Positions 20,601 through 31,220 of a stretch of DNA of 64,000 nt are shown piece by piece. The notes beneath the pieces were generated by a model. The model did not search any database and was not told the DNA's origin. It worked only from the letters and a program-made list of their open reading frames with translations. Numbering within the stretch: the first letter of the stretch is position 1; the number at the start of each line of letters is the position of its first letter. The DNA is from Dactylis glomerata (lineage: Eukaryota > Streptophyta > Magnoliopsida > Poales > Poaceae), in contig QXEO01000464.1 in assembly GCA_007115705.1 (NCBI GenBank), positions 3,079,914 to 3,143,913 of the forward strand, in the 5' to 3' direction. The translations under genes were made by a program, and so were the position numbers.

Positions 20601-22094
20601 ACTCCGGGCACTTTTGCAACGCATGAACAACACCCGGGCCGACCTGTTTCATGACTTGGTATGCGAGCATCGGAAGTTATCCGACGAGCATAGCAAGCTT
20701 CAGCTGGAGCTGTCCAAGAAAGGTAATCTTTCGCCGACATACTGCTATATGCCGGATATCTTTCCTCTCTTTTACTTTACAATACTTCTTCTTGCCGACA
20801 CATGACCTTTTGTCGACATTCTTCAGCGGGCACTGAAGAGCAAATCGCCGCGCTTCTTTCGAGGGTGAAGGAGCTTACTGGTATGCCGGATCCTGCTGTT
20901 TCCCGGATAGATACTTTACACTTCAAATCACTCTTTGTCACTGTTTTCTCTCTTCAAATCCTTTTAACTTCAAATTTTTGCAGATGAAAAGGCTGGACTG
21001 GAAGCCCGCCACCAGGACTGTATGTCCTCAGTGGACGTGGCCAAGCAACTGGATGAGCGGGATACCGCTCACAAGGCTGAAGTTGAGCAGCTGAAGGGCC
21101 GGATTGCCGATCTCCTGGATGAGAAGGAGCAAAGGGAGGGCCAACTGAAGAAAACCCAGGACTCGCTTGTTGCCTCCGAGACTGATGCCTCCACTGCTCA
21201 CGCTGAACTGGATAGCCTGAAGGAGCAGGCCACCAAATGGGAGGTTACAGTTGCACAGCTGAATGCCGACCTTGCCAGTAAGCTTCAAATCCTTTCCCTT
21301 TATCCTTCCCGACATAGTGTAATTCTCTCCGGCATAGCATCTATGCCGGCTTATTCTCCTTTTGCTAACATTGTTTCTATTCCTCAGACATGTTTCCCGC
21401 TTCCGTCGAAGACGTTGAGAGGGCTTTGCAGTTGGATCGAGAGAACCGGGGTGTTCCGGTTGACTCGGCCAACTCGGACATGTCGGAGCAGCTGCTGGCT
21501 CTGCAATCCTGGAAGAACGCCATGACGCTCTACACCGAAGAACTCTTTTATGGCGCCCAGGAGGCATTCTCTGCCCTCTGGCCGGGACAAAGGACTCCCA
21601 CTGACCCCGTCGACCTCGGCAACGACCTGCAGCTCGCCAAGGTTCGCCTGAGGGAATGGCGGGACTCCGGCGCTCGGGTGGGAGCTGATGAAGCTCTCAC
21701 CTACTTCCTCTCCTGGTATGAAAAGGCTGATTTGGAGACTTTGCGCACTGTGCGCGAAGGATCCATCTGGACCACGGATCCGAAACATATCCGGCGCCGA
21801 CGGGAGTTGGCCCACAGCTATGTGGACTATGCCGACACCGACGCCTTCGTCCGGGACATCCGCGAGCCGGAGAAGAAGGACGATGCCGGGACATCCGCCG
21901 CTGCTGAGGGCTCCGACTCCAACCAGGATGAAGAGGAAGCTGAAGAGGCCGGCACTGATGCCCCGGAACAGGGGTCTGCCCCGGGCGGAGGTGATGGCTC
22001 GATTCCATCTGCTGGGTCCGGCACTCCTGAAGCCGATATCTCCACCGCCACTGCTCCACCAGCCAGCGCCTCTGCTTCTGCCCCTATTCCTTGA
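17627..22094 (+). CDS. antisense retrotransposon gene, seven exons, Transposase_28-like
   Basis: Coding exons inferred from GT-AG borders and continuous phase are 17627-18595, 18758-19206, 19290-20217, 20620-20722, 20827-20880, 20984-21277 and 21388-22094. They join to 3504 nt, about 1167 residues. Exon 1 contains a domain with HFERGFGLPASDFFRDLL, AVMILSAFAAFCEGYAGI and FQLWKQVIQ, recalling the Pfam family called putative gypsy type transposon (Transposase_28). Exon 2 has basic nuclear-localisation-like clusters (GRKRGVK, PKRQK, PKKQRP). Exon 3 is a Pro/Ala/Thr-rich linker with a repeated PDVHMD(S/T)GA motif. Exons 4-6 are coiled coil (EHRKLSDEHSKLQLELSKK; LKGRIADLLDEKEQREGQLKK). Exon 7 has a helical domain (YFLSWYEKADLETLRTVREG) and an acidic Ser/Glu tail. 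Intron 3 lacks a normal acceptor (AA at 20618-20619), which may disable this copy or force a downstream in-frame acceptor. It runs convergent to gag-pol. Biochemical role unknown. Confidence 0.75.
18626..18720 (+). repeat. short tandem repeat in intron 1
   Basis: Alternating units of the type CCGACACATGTCTATTTG and CCGGCACATAGATA(C/T)TTAAG are repeated five times. They lie wholly inside intron 1 of the antisense gene. Confidence 0.7.
20341..20532 (+). repeat. 72 bp direct repeat, 120 bp period, in intron 3
   Basis: 20341-20412 and 20461-20532 match at all but about five positions. The shared core includes GCGCAGCACCTGTGCCGGGT, itself containing an inverted motif (GCACC/GGTGC-like). The repeats make intron 3 the longest intron (402 bp). 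Confidence 0.85.
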
Positions 22095-22743
22095 ATTGTG
22101 GCATAAAAAACTTTAAGTTTTATCAGATCCCCAGTATGCCGGGTGCAGATGTAATATACACATTTAATTTCCTTTGGTTTGCTACCTGAACAAGTTTTAT
22201 CTTGGTTTGCTTGTTACTAATGCCGGATCATCTTTTGGCTAAGTCACCGAGTTGTTTTCCTGTTTCCTCAACTTCACAACCTTGGATACTTGTCTACCTC
22301 TTTGGGCTTTTGACTTATGAGTCTCAAGGTTGCTTTGTTAAACATATAGTACTTAAACTTTGAAACTTAGACCTCGAATCATCCGACACTTCAAATTTTA
22401 ACTTTAGCTTTAACGAAAATGTCGGTTCGCTTGCTTTACATTTCCTTAGCCGTTTTCCATGTGTAGACAATCTCCGGCATCTACTCTTGCTAGCCATGAA
22501 GCCGGGTTTCGGACAGCAGCTGAGTCAAAGAGTGGCCTTTGGTGCCGACACATTACTAGGCCGACATAGGAAACATTCAAATCAAGCCAGCCGGCATATA
22601 GCAAAAAACTGTAAATAAACAACAAAATAACTCGGAGGCAGTGCTCGCTCTCCTCGGGATGCCGGCACTTTTTTCATTAGTCCTGTGCCGGCATAACGCG
22701 CCGGCACTCAAAGCAAAATATGGAAATACATACATTGTGGTGC
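22095..22743. other. convergent intergenic gap in the Tat element
   Basis: Between the stop of the antisense gene (22094) and the stop of gag-pol (22744). No frame of interest. It must hold the 3' processing signals of the plus-strand gene and is crossed by the genomic minus-strand RNA. Confidence 0.6.
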
Positions 22744-24852
22744 TCAGGAGTAAAAGGGGCGCAGTAGAGCTATGTTCCATGGCCTCTTGGTTTCTTCTCC
22801 GGACCTGTCCGCCTTATTCTTCTTGGGGTCCTGCGCATCTATAAGATAGTAGGCATCATTGTGCAGAGCTCTGCTCACAATGAATGGTCCCTCCCACGGA
22901 GGAGTTAACTTATGCCGGCCTTCTGTTCCTTGCTTTAGCCGGAGTACTAGATCTCCCTCTTGAAATCTCCTTGGATTTACCTTCTGCGCATGATAGCGTC
23001 TGAGGTTCTGCTGATATACTGCTGTTCTTGACAGAGTTATTTCTCTTGCTTCCTCTAGCAGATCTACATTATTTTCCCTGGCTTCTTTAGCCTCTTCCTC
23101 AGTATATAGCACTACTCTTGGTGCATCATGTATTACATCTGTTGGAAGCACAGCTTCTGCTCCATACACCAAGAAAAATGGTGTGTAGCCTGTTGATCTA
23201 TTCGGAGTTGTCCTTAAACTCCAAAGTACTGCCGGCAATTCATCTAGCCAACATCCCGGCGTTTTCTCTAGTGGCTCTATGAGCCGGGGTTTTATGCCGG
23301 ATAACACAAGACCATTTGACCTTTCTACTTGGCCATTGGTACAAGGGAGAGCGACCGACGCAATGTCCAGCCGGATTCCCACCTCCTCACAAAATCTGGC
23401 AAATGGCCCTTGGGCAAAGTTCGACCCATTGTCAGTGATGATGCCATGAGGGACACCATACCTCAAAATTATATCTTTTAAGAATTTCACTGCTGTGTGA
23501 CCATCACACTTGCTTATGGGCTTTACTTCAATCCATTTGGTGAACTTGTCCACCATGACCAGGATATGGGTCATCTTTCCTCTGGCCGGCTTAAAAGCCC
23601 CGACCATGTCCAGGCCCCAAACAGCAAAGGGCCAGGTTATCGGGATAGTTTTCAGAGCAGATGCCGGCTGATGAATCTGATGGGCATACCTCTGACATCC
23701 ATTGCACTTTCGGACCAAGTCCTCTGCTTCTTGCAATGCCGTCGGCCAATAAAACGCATGTCGGAATACCTTTGCCACTAATGCTCTGGAAGAAGCGTGG
23801 TGACCACACTCCCCCTGATGAATTTCCCGGAGCATCTCCAGACCTTCCGCAGATTCGACACATCTCTGCAATACTCCGGTGGCACTTCTCTTGTATATTT
23901 CCTTGTTGATGATGGTATACGCTTTGGATCTCCTCATAACCCGGCGGGCCTCGGTTTCATCCGCCGGCACCTGGTCATTTTCCAAGAAATCCATGATAGG
24001 ACGTGCCCATGAGGGCACTTCCCTGACAGTGAACACTGCCTGATCTACCTCCATCATTTCGACCGACACATAATCGATTTCCATGGGCTGCGAAGTCCCC
24101 GGGACTGAAGGATCAGTCCTCATGTATGCCGGAGCAGTCCCCGGGTATACCGGCACAACCTCTTGGCACATTTTACCCTTGCCTTTAGTTTTGCTCCGGA
24201 ATACTGTTCCCACAGCATATGCCGGCCCAGTCCCCGGGACTGAGGAATCAGTCCCCGGGTTATCTGACCTGGCTCCGGCATCTATCTCCATAGGAACTGC
24301 TTCCTCCGGACCTGGCGGGACATAAATGGAAGATGACTCCGGCGAGGGTTTGATCGATGGCTTCCTTAGATGCTCCAGCGAAATGCCGGGCGGGATTGAG
24401 TCTCTGGAAGATCCCAGCTTGGACAATGCATCGGCTGCATCGTTCTGAGCCCGGAGAACATGCCAGAACTCACAACCTTCGAAATAACCGCTCAACTGCT
24501 GCACCAGAAAACGGTAGGATCCCATGTTTGCATCATGAGCATCCCATATGCCAGAACATTGCTGGATTACCAAGTCAGAATCACCGAAACACATGATCCG
24601 GCGAATTCCTATGTCCTTAGACACCTTCAGGCCATGCACCAGTGCCTCATACTCCGCCACATTATTTGACGCTGCGAAATGAATCTGCAGGACATATCTC
24701 AGCTGGTCATTTTTCGGCGAACTGAGAACTATGCCGGCACCCAAGCCATGGATTGTCTTGGACCCATCAAAATGCATCCTCCAATAATTTGCATCAGGCA
24801 ATGGCGGCTCGTATTGTATCTCGGCCCAATCGATAAAGAAATCAGCCAACAC
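22744..24852 (-). pseudogene. pol: Tat Pol C-terminal part: archaeal-type RNase H and integrase
   Basis: The frame continues from the RT/RNase H segment after a TAG at 24853-24855 and runs 702 codons to TAA. The first part (HFDGSKTIHGLGAGIVL, NVAEYEALVHGL, GDSDLVIQQ, QNDAADALSKL) is a second RNase H of archaeal type with its acidic residues present. A Pro/Gly-rich spacer follows (about residues 170-275). The integrase then shows the HHCC zinc finger (GHHASSRAL ... CNGCQRY) and the three catalytic acids in GLDMVGAF, ITDNGSNFA and NGQVERSNG. The C-terminal part has the GDLVLR motif and the PWEGPFIV core of the DNA-binding domain. No chromodomain is present, as expected for Tat. Except for the upstream stop the frame is intact. 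Confidence 0.9.
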
Positions 24853-26229
24853 CTAGGACTTGATTGTATCCCTCTTATCATACTGAGGTGTATATGGCGA
24901 AAGCTCTATTGCCCACTTTGCTATCCTGTCGCTGGCATCCTTGTTACTTATGATTTCCGAGATAGGGGCCTCGGCCACTACCCGGATTGGATGCTCTTGG
25001 AAGTAATGCTTGAGCTTCTTGGCCGCCATATATACACCGTAAGTCATCTTCTGATAGTGTGGGTAGTTTTGCTTTGAGGTGGAGAGGACTTCACTCAGAT
25101 AATATACCGGCCGCTGCACGGTTTTGCCTCCTTCCTCTCGCTCTGCTACCACCACTGCACTGACAACCCTGTTGGTTGCCGCTATATAGAGCAACATTGG
25201 CTCCCGGGGCATTGGAGATGCTAACACCGGAGCTGTTGACAACAGCTGCTTCAATTCCTTGAAAGCTGCATCTGCTTGCGTCGTCCAGACAAATGTGTCA
25301 GACTTCTTCATCAACTGGTATAACGGCAGAGCTTTCTCTCCCAGCCGGCTTATGAAGCGGCTCAGGGATGCGAGGCACCCAGTGAACTTTTGTACTTCCC
25401 TCAAATCTGTCGGCGGCTTCATCCTTTCTATGGCACGAATCTTGCCGGGATTCACCTCAATACCCCGGCTGGAGACAAGGAAGCCGAGCAACTTGCCCGC
25501 CGGCACACCAAAGGTACATTTAGCCGGATTCAACTTCATCCGGAATCTCCTCAGGTTCCCAAAGGTTTCCCGGAGATCATCTATGAGAGTCTTACTCTCC
25601 TTGGTTTTTATGACGACATCGTCGACATATACCTGCACATTTTTATCTATCTGATCGTGCAAACACTTTTGCATACATCTTTGGTAAGTTGCGCCGGCAT
25701 TTCTTAAACCGAACGGCATAGTGAGATAGCAATAAGCCCCGTACGGGGTAATAAAGGATGTCTTTATTTGATCCGGCTCATACAAAGGGATCTGGTGGAA
25801 ACCAGAATAGGCATCTACAAAGGATAACAGTTCACATCCAGCTGTGGAATCAATCACTTGATCGATCCGAGGGAGCGGGAATGGATCTTTAGGACATGCC
25901 TTATTCAAGTTGGTGTAATCAACACACATCCGCCATACTTTCACTATGGCGGGCTCATCTTTTTTCTTTTCCACTAAAACCGGATTAGACACCCAATCCG
26001 GATGAAGTACTTCCTTGATAAAGCCAGAGGCCAAGAGCCTGGCCACTTCATCCCAAATGGCTTTCCTTCTGTCGCCGGCATTCCGCCGGAGCGGCTGCTT
26101 CACCGGCTTAGCATCCGGTCTCACATGCAATGCGTGCTCAGCCAGCTCCCTCGGCACACCTTGCAAGTCCAAAGTAGACCATGCAAAGATATCCCGATTC
26201 TCACGGAGGAAGCTGATGAGCTCGCTTTC
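24853..26229 (-). pseudogene. pol: Tat Pol central part: reverse transcriptase and RNase H
   Basis: The segment lies between TAG codons at 26230-26232 and 24853-24855 and is in the same frame as its neighbours. Its first ATG (26172) is internal; the codons before it (ELISFLRENRDIFAW) are conserved in Gypsy elements and show that translation should enter from upstream. RT motifs in order: WRMCVDYTNLNKACPKD, DAYSGFHQIPL, TPYGAYCYLTMPFGL and the catalytic YVDDVVIKT. The thumb (LLGFLVSSRGIEVNPGKI, FTGCLASLSRF) is followed by the Gypsy RNase H (LLYIAATNRVVSAVVV ... PVYYLSEVL), in which the usual catalytic acids appear eroded, as is typical when a second RNase H is present. All RT catalytic residues are present. 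Confidence 0.9.
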
Positions 26230-29200
26230 CTATTTGGGGTCCAAACTCGCCCCGATGAGGGCATGGCGCTCCGGGAAAGCTTCATCCAGAGGCACCTTTT
26301 TGACCTCCTTGCCCCCTTGAAAAGAAGCACTGCCGCCGGGATTCGACATGCCCGGCATAGATTTGCCGGCCACGACCGTCTCAGCAATCTCCACAGCTCG
26401 CTTGAGCCTCTTCCTTTCCTCTGCGATGATCAGAGTCTCGGCCAGGTTAGACCCGGCTGTGGCACATGCCATCGAGCGCTTGTAATCACCCACGATGGTG
26501 ATCACTCCCTTAGGCCCCGGCATCTTCATCTTTAAGTATGCCACATGGGTAGAGGCCATGAACTTTGCCAATGCCGGCCTACCCAGCAAAGCATGGTATG
26601 GACTTTCCAGATCCACTACCTCAAACATGAGGTTTTCCACCCTGCAGTTATCCCGGCTGCCAAACATGACATCCATCCGGATCTTGCCCATCGGCGCACA
26701 CGAAAGTCCCGGCACAATGCCGTGGAACGTGGTCTTGCTTGGTTCCAGCATATTTTCCTTGATTCCCAGCTTCTCCATCGTATCTCGGTACATGATGTTG
26801 ATGCTGCTACCATTGTCAATGAGGACCTTGCTGAACCTCACGTTATTAGCCGGCCCGACAAATGTTGGATCCATCACAAGAGCATACCCGCCGGGGTTAG
26901 GCATGATCCTGGGATGATCTGCCCTGTCCCAGCCAATGGCCTGGTCAGACCAGTACATCAGCTTCGGCACAGCCGACATAACAGCATTCACCTCCAAACT
27001 CCGCCGGTACAAGCTCTGCTTGTCTGTTCTTTCGGTCTCAAAGACCATGTAGCTCTGATCATGTTCCTTGTACTCATTCCGGCCCGCTGCTGGGCCTCCG
27101 GCGTTATATTCCGGATTATAGCTCTGGTCAACTTGATTTACGCCGGCATTCACGGCATTGCTCTGACTCCCGGGATTAGCCGGCCTAGGCGGGACTGCAA
27201 TTGTATTGGCACCTGTCAACGGCGATGGAGCTGCCGGCACAGATGGTCTAGCCGGTCCCCAAGGACCTGCCCGACCTGCTAATATGTCGTCCAGCCATGA
27301 ACAGTTTCTTGTCAAATGATTTGCCGGCTTACCCGGCTGGAATGTGTGAAACACACAAGGCTGGTCCATGGCCAAACCCACTGTATACTTCGGATATTGC
27401 TTCTTCTGGCCGGTACCTCCGCCGGCATTCTTGTTGGTCCAGACATTCTTCTTCTGGAATGGCTGTGCTTGCTGCTGCGGCTGCTGCTGTTGCTGCTGAG
27501 GCTGCTGATAGCCCTCATATCTCGGACACTGGCTACTGCCGGCGCCCCCTTGCTCTTCCTCTACAGCGGCAACTTGAGCCGCTCCGTACCGGTGATCCGG
27601 CCTTTCATCTCTTCTCTTGTTCCGATTGTCAGTGCGATAATATTGCCCTGGCCTCCCTGCATTGCTGGTGTTCCCCTGGGTCTGCCCCTGTCCTTGTGAA
27701 TCGAGACTGGGCTGCATGGGATCTCCCAGAGCATAACTATCAGCAATCTTGATTGTCTCGGCCAATGTGGCCGGCATTTCCCTCTGCAGCTTTTGCCACA
27801 ACATGGTGCCATGCCGGCACCCATGAGCGAACCACATGATGGCCTGCTGCTCATTAACTCCTTTGCAGGAATTGCGCAACGTGCACCACCTGGTCAGGTA
27901 GTCACGGTCGGTCTCATTCACCCCCTGCCGGCAATTGGCCAGCTGCTGGGGACGGTTAGGCCTCTTGTATGTACTGGTAAAGTTCGACACAAACTGCTCT
28001 TCGAAATCAATCCAGCCGTTGATGCTTCCGGCCGGCAGATTATTCAGCCATATCCTGGCAGGACCTTCTAGCATCTGCGGCACATATCGTACCGCCCACC
28101 TGAGGTTTCCTCCGGCGATGTTCACCGCTGTGGAGTAATCCTCCAACCAATCTTCCGGCTTCGAACTGCCATTATATGTCCTCGCGCCACGCACGAGCTG
28201 GAAGAAGTAAGGCACCGGCTCGCCCATAATCCGGGGTCCAAAGCACCTGGGGCCCGGAGCTCCTTGCCTCTCCACCATCTCTGACTGGTGAATCTTGTCC
28301 AGCTTGAAACGTGCATCATCGGCTGCCAAGGACCGAGGTCCAATCCGGGATGCTATTGGGCCTGCGATCATCTGCTGCTGCTGCTCCGGCTGGCCCTGGT
28401 CAGCTTGCTGGCCGGGTTGATCTTGCTGCTAATATCCCGCCCTGGCTAAGGCGGAATTGCCGTCATCATCTCGATATCTCGGCTGGCCTGCACCTTGCTG
28501 CTGTGCTGCTCCTCCGGCGCCCTGCTGCTGACGCCGGATCGCACTGTTACTCTGGCCACCACCGGCCGCACCTGCTTCATGCCCGGCCGGCACACTCTGG
28601 CCGGGCTTCTTGCTGCCGACATACTTGTCAGCTTGGCCGACATTCTTCTGTACCATCGCCTGCTTTCCGGCGACAGCCGGATCGTACACCTGGATCTGCT
28701 TGTCCCGGCGGCCAGAGGTCACACTTCCGGCACGCCGGGCGCTGGGATGCGGGGACGAGGCTTGGCCCCTCGACCTCGCGTCGGCACCTCCTACCGACGC
28801 AATGTACTGGGATGCCCCGGCACCTGGGTTTGCCTTCTTAAAGGCCTCCTGCTGCTTTGTAGCTTCAGACAAAAGTTGGTTAAGCCGGGCTTGCTGCTCA
28901 CGCAGTGCTTCGCCGGATAAACAAGACAAATCCTTAGCTACCTCGGCCGCAGCCCTAAGGTTCTTTACTGGTGAACTATAGACTACCTTAGGCACAGTAC
29001 TAGTTGCAGTATGACTCTTATCTCTAGCATCTTTTCCTATCTCAGCATTAAGATTTCTGCCTCTAGTTCTAACCTCTTCTATCCGGCTAGGCCGGATTAC
29101 TACAGGAGTAAAACCATGGGCTGCCTCATACTCACGGAGTTGCCAGTTGAACCGTTCACGCTCCTGATTCATGGCCAGGGCCTCGTCGACGAGGGCCTGG

Positions 29201-29748
29201 CGAGATCCCTCCAGGACCTCCCTTGTCTGCTCCGGATCAACGCCGGATCGCACCGGCTCAAGAAGCCGATCGATGATGGGAAGAAGAATCTCGCCCCTAG
29301 CCGGCACGCCGGAAGTGCCGGCCAGGTTCTCCGCACGCTCCAACGGAGGACGCGCCGACCTTTTGACCTTCGGCGGCTCCTGGGGAGAAGCTCCGGCCGC
29401 TGCTGCTGCTTTGCCGGCATCCTCCGCCGGCGGCACAGATGTGCCGGCCATCATCACCTCGGCCGGCTCTACTGAGCGAGCGCTACGCCCAGCGTGAGCC
29501 AGTCGATGTGACGGAGGATCCGACGCCACCATCACCTCCTTCCTGCAAATTCTCTCAGTCCCCACGTACACCTCGTGGGAACCGAAAGACATGATCCGGC
29601 CATCCCTGGGGAACGGCCGGCCACCGAGACAACCGGCGTTGTCACTGACGAAACTGAGCGAGCCTAGCCTCTGGACGAGGCCAGAGACCACGCGCACTCC
29701 CGAAGCTGCTATCACAGACCCCGTCCGAATGAACACTCCGCTCAGCAT
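26230..29748 (-). pseudogene. gag: Tat Gag and aspartic protease
   Basis: One minus-strand frame interrupted by TAG at 28429-28431 and ended by TAG at 26230-26232. An upstream ATG at 29805 lies inside the LTR and reads through the primer-binding site, so the ATG at 29748 is the first plausible start. The N-terminal third is Pro/Ala-rich with a Gln-rich segment around the stop. The capsid-type gag domain (ARTYNGSSKPEDWLEDY, GPARIWLNNLP, DFEEQFVSNFTSTYKRP, DYLTRWCTLRNSC) is encoded at about 28200-27700. A Gln-rich linker and a knuckle-like CVFHTF...HLTRNC follow. The protease has LIDNGSSINIMY around the active Asp and ends with YHALLGRPAL. The stop in the Gln-rich region sits where the next two codons are CAG and CAA. 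Confidence 0.85.
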
Positions 29749-29756
29749 ATCGATCT

Positions 29757-29774
29757 GCCCCACGGTGGGCGCCA
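29757..29774 (-). other. primer-binding site of the Tat element
   Basis: On the minus strand TGGCGCCCACCGTGGGGC begins two bases after the 5' LTR end (29777). This sequence is characteristic of Tat-lineage elements and fixes the orientation. Confidence 0.85.
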
Positions 29775-29776
29775 AA

Positions 29777-30703
29777 TGTCGTCGTGGTGAAACAACATAT
29801 GCCATAGGATGGCTTAAATGGGGTCCGAGCTAGATGCTGGTGGATTCGGGAGAGGGGAACGAGCTAAAAAGCACGACAGAAAGAGACACTGATCTACCCA
29901 GGTTCGGGGCTCTTGTAAGGAGATAACACCCCTACTCCTGCTCTACTGGTGATATATTTGAGTCGATGTAGTACACAACAATGGTGCTTCCAAGCTCTCT
30001 GCTAGAGAAGGAAGATGAACTGCTAAGTGTAGGAACACAGAGTGACCAACCCTTGCTAGGGCTCCCTGTGCCACCTTATATAGTGGTGGCCAGGGTTACA
30101 ACGGTCATACGTAGCCAGGAGACACTGGCTACACTCCAAACAGGAGCTGGTGACGATGGCAGAGACCCTTGACTTTGCCCCTGATTGCTCTCGAGGGGAC
30201 GCCATATCCCTGTACCTTGTACCTCTTGAACTGTGACCTTACCTCTGTGAGGTAAGCTCTGTACTTATGCACAGTGAGGGTTGGTAGACCACCACTGTGC
30301 ACCCTGCCATCCCACTCTGCTACCATGCTTGGATGTTTTCTTCCTTGATTGTAGGGATGTGACACATTAGCTGACTTCTGTATTCCGGATAAGACCGTTG
30401 GCCATACCCCGGACCTATATGCCGGACCAACGACCTATGAAGGTCGGGTAATCCGGCCTCCCCTGCTCCTGCACAACACACCAAATGGTTAGGCCGGTAT
30501 ATCTAAGTATATGCCGGCACATATATACCAGTATTCCGACTATACCGGCATATCCAAGTATCAGCCGGGATACACACATATTCCGGCCAACCCGATGCTC
30601 TTATATTCCGGCCAGGCCCTTCCTTGATAACCCGGCATAAAGTCAACCATAGACTTTGTATCTTTCTAGTCTCTTGACCCTACCGGGGGTCATCCCCCCG
30701 ACA
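29777..30703 (-). repeat. 5' LTR of the Tat element
   Basis: 927 bp copy of 15616-16542. Reading minus, it opens TGTCGGGGGGATGACCCCCG, which includes a small hairpin. It carries the element promoter. Confidence 0.95.
30075..30084 (-). promoter_or_regulatory. TATA box of the Tat LTR
   Basis: On the minus strand the sequence CTATATAAGG lies about 300 bases before the LTR end. It is repeated in the 3' LTR (about 15914-15923). Confidence 0.6.
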
Positions 30704-30708
30704 CCTTC

Positions 30709-31220
30709 CCACTGGTCGGCCACCCCTCCCATCTACAGTACCTGTTTTGTTTTGTGCCTTTGGAGGAGAACAACACCCGAGGCCAATCTTTCAAAAGATT
30801 TGGGCTGCTCTCTCTTTCCTCCTCTCCACTCCATCCCCGACCCCCAATCCTCTCTCTTTCCCTCTCCAGGTCACCACAACAACCCCATGCGCCAGAGACA
30901 CCGAATAGCTCACCACAGCAGCCCTCCTCCTTCTCTCATCTCTCTTGTGGACACCGATCCTTGGTTTGCAAGGACATGGCCTCTTCTGTTCCCAAGACCA
31001 CGCTAATAGCCTCCCCTCTCTATCTTTGGTCACAACCGAGCAGCCACTAGTCCTTGTCCGCTTCCTCATGACCTCACTCACGCGTGCTCTGAGGGTCGAA
31101 CCAGCATCGAACACCTGGTGGGCATGGAGCTGGCTTCCTTCCCGTGAGCCGACCGACCACCGCCTTTCCCTGCCCCCTTGCCATCGACCCCACCCCGCTG
31201 CTAGGAGCACGCTGGCATAG
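30709..31220 (+). repeat. chromovirus-like LTR, part 2
   Basis: Sequence continuing the LTR of 14074-15610 beyond the Tat insertion: joining 15610 to 30704 restores a single CCTTC. C- and CT-rich, as is usual before the transcription start in these LTRs. No LTR end (GGTGTTACA) is reached before the TRIM-like element begins, so the 3' part is missing. Confidence 0.55.

Larger units (their letters stand above)
15616..30703 (-). mobile_element. complete Tat-type Gypsy retrotransposon with an antisense gene
   Basis: The element is 15,088 bp. It is bounded by 927 bp LTRs (15616-16542 and 29777-30703) and flanked by the 5 bp target duplication CCTTC (15611-15615 and 30704-30708). It reads on the minus strand: 5' LTR at 29777-30703, primer-binding site, Gag-Pol (29748 to 22744), a 650 bp gap, then a convergent multi-exon gene on the plus strand, then the polypurine tract and 3' LTR. 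By eye the LTRs differ at only five positions, all transitions. A second archaeal-type RNase H and an additional antisense gene are hallmarks of the Tat lineage. Three stop codons in the polyprotein mean this copy cannot make its own full Gag-Pol, but the recent date implies active relatives. Confidence 0.95.

Noticed and set aside
26495..28981. Several plus-strand frames of 100-245 codons opposite gag-pol
   Set aside because: GC-rich coding on the minus strand leaves the opposite strand open. The minus frame has clear Gag and protease domains, the plus frames none.
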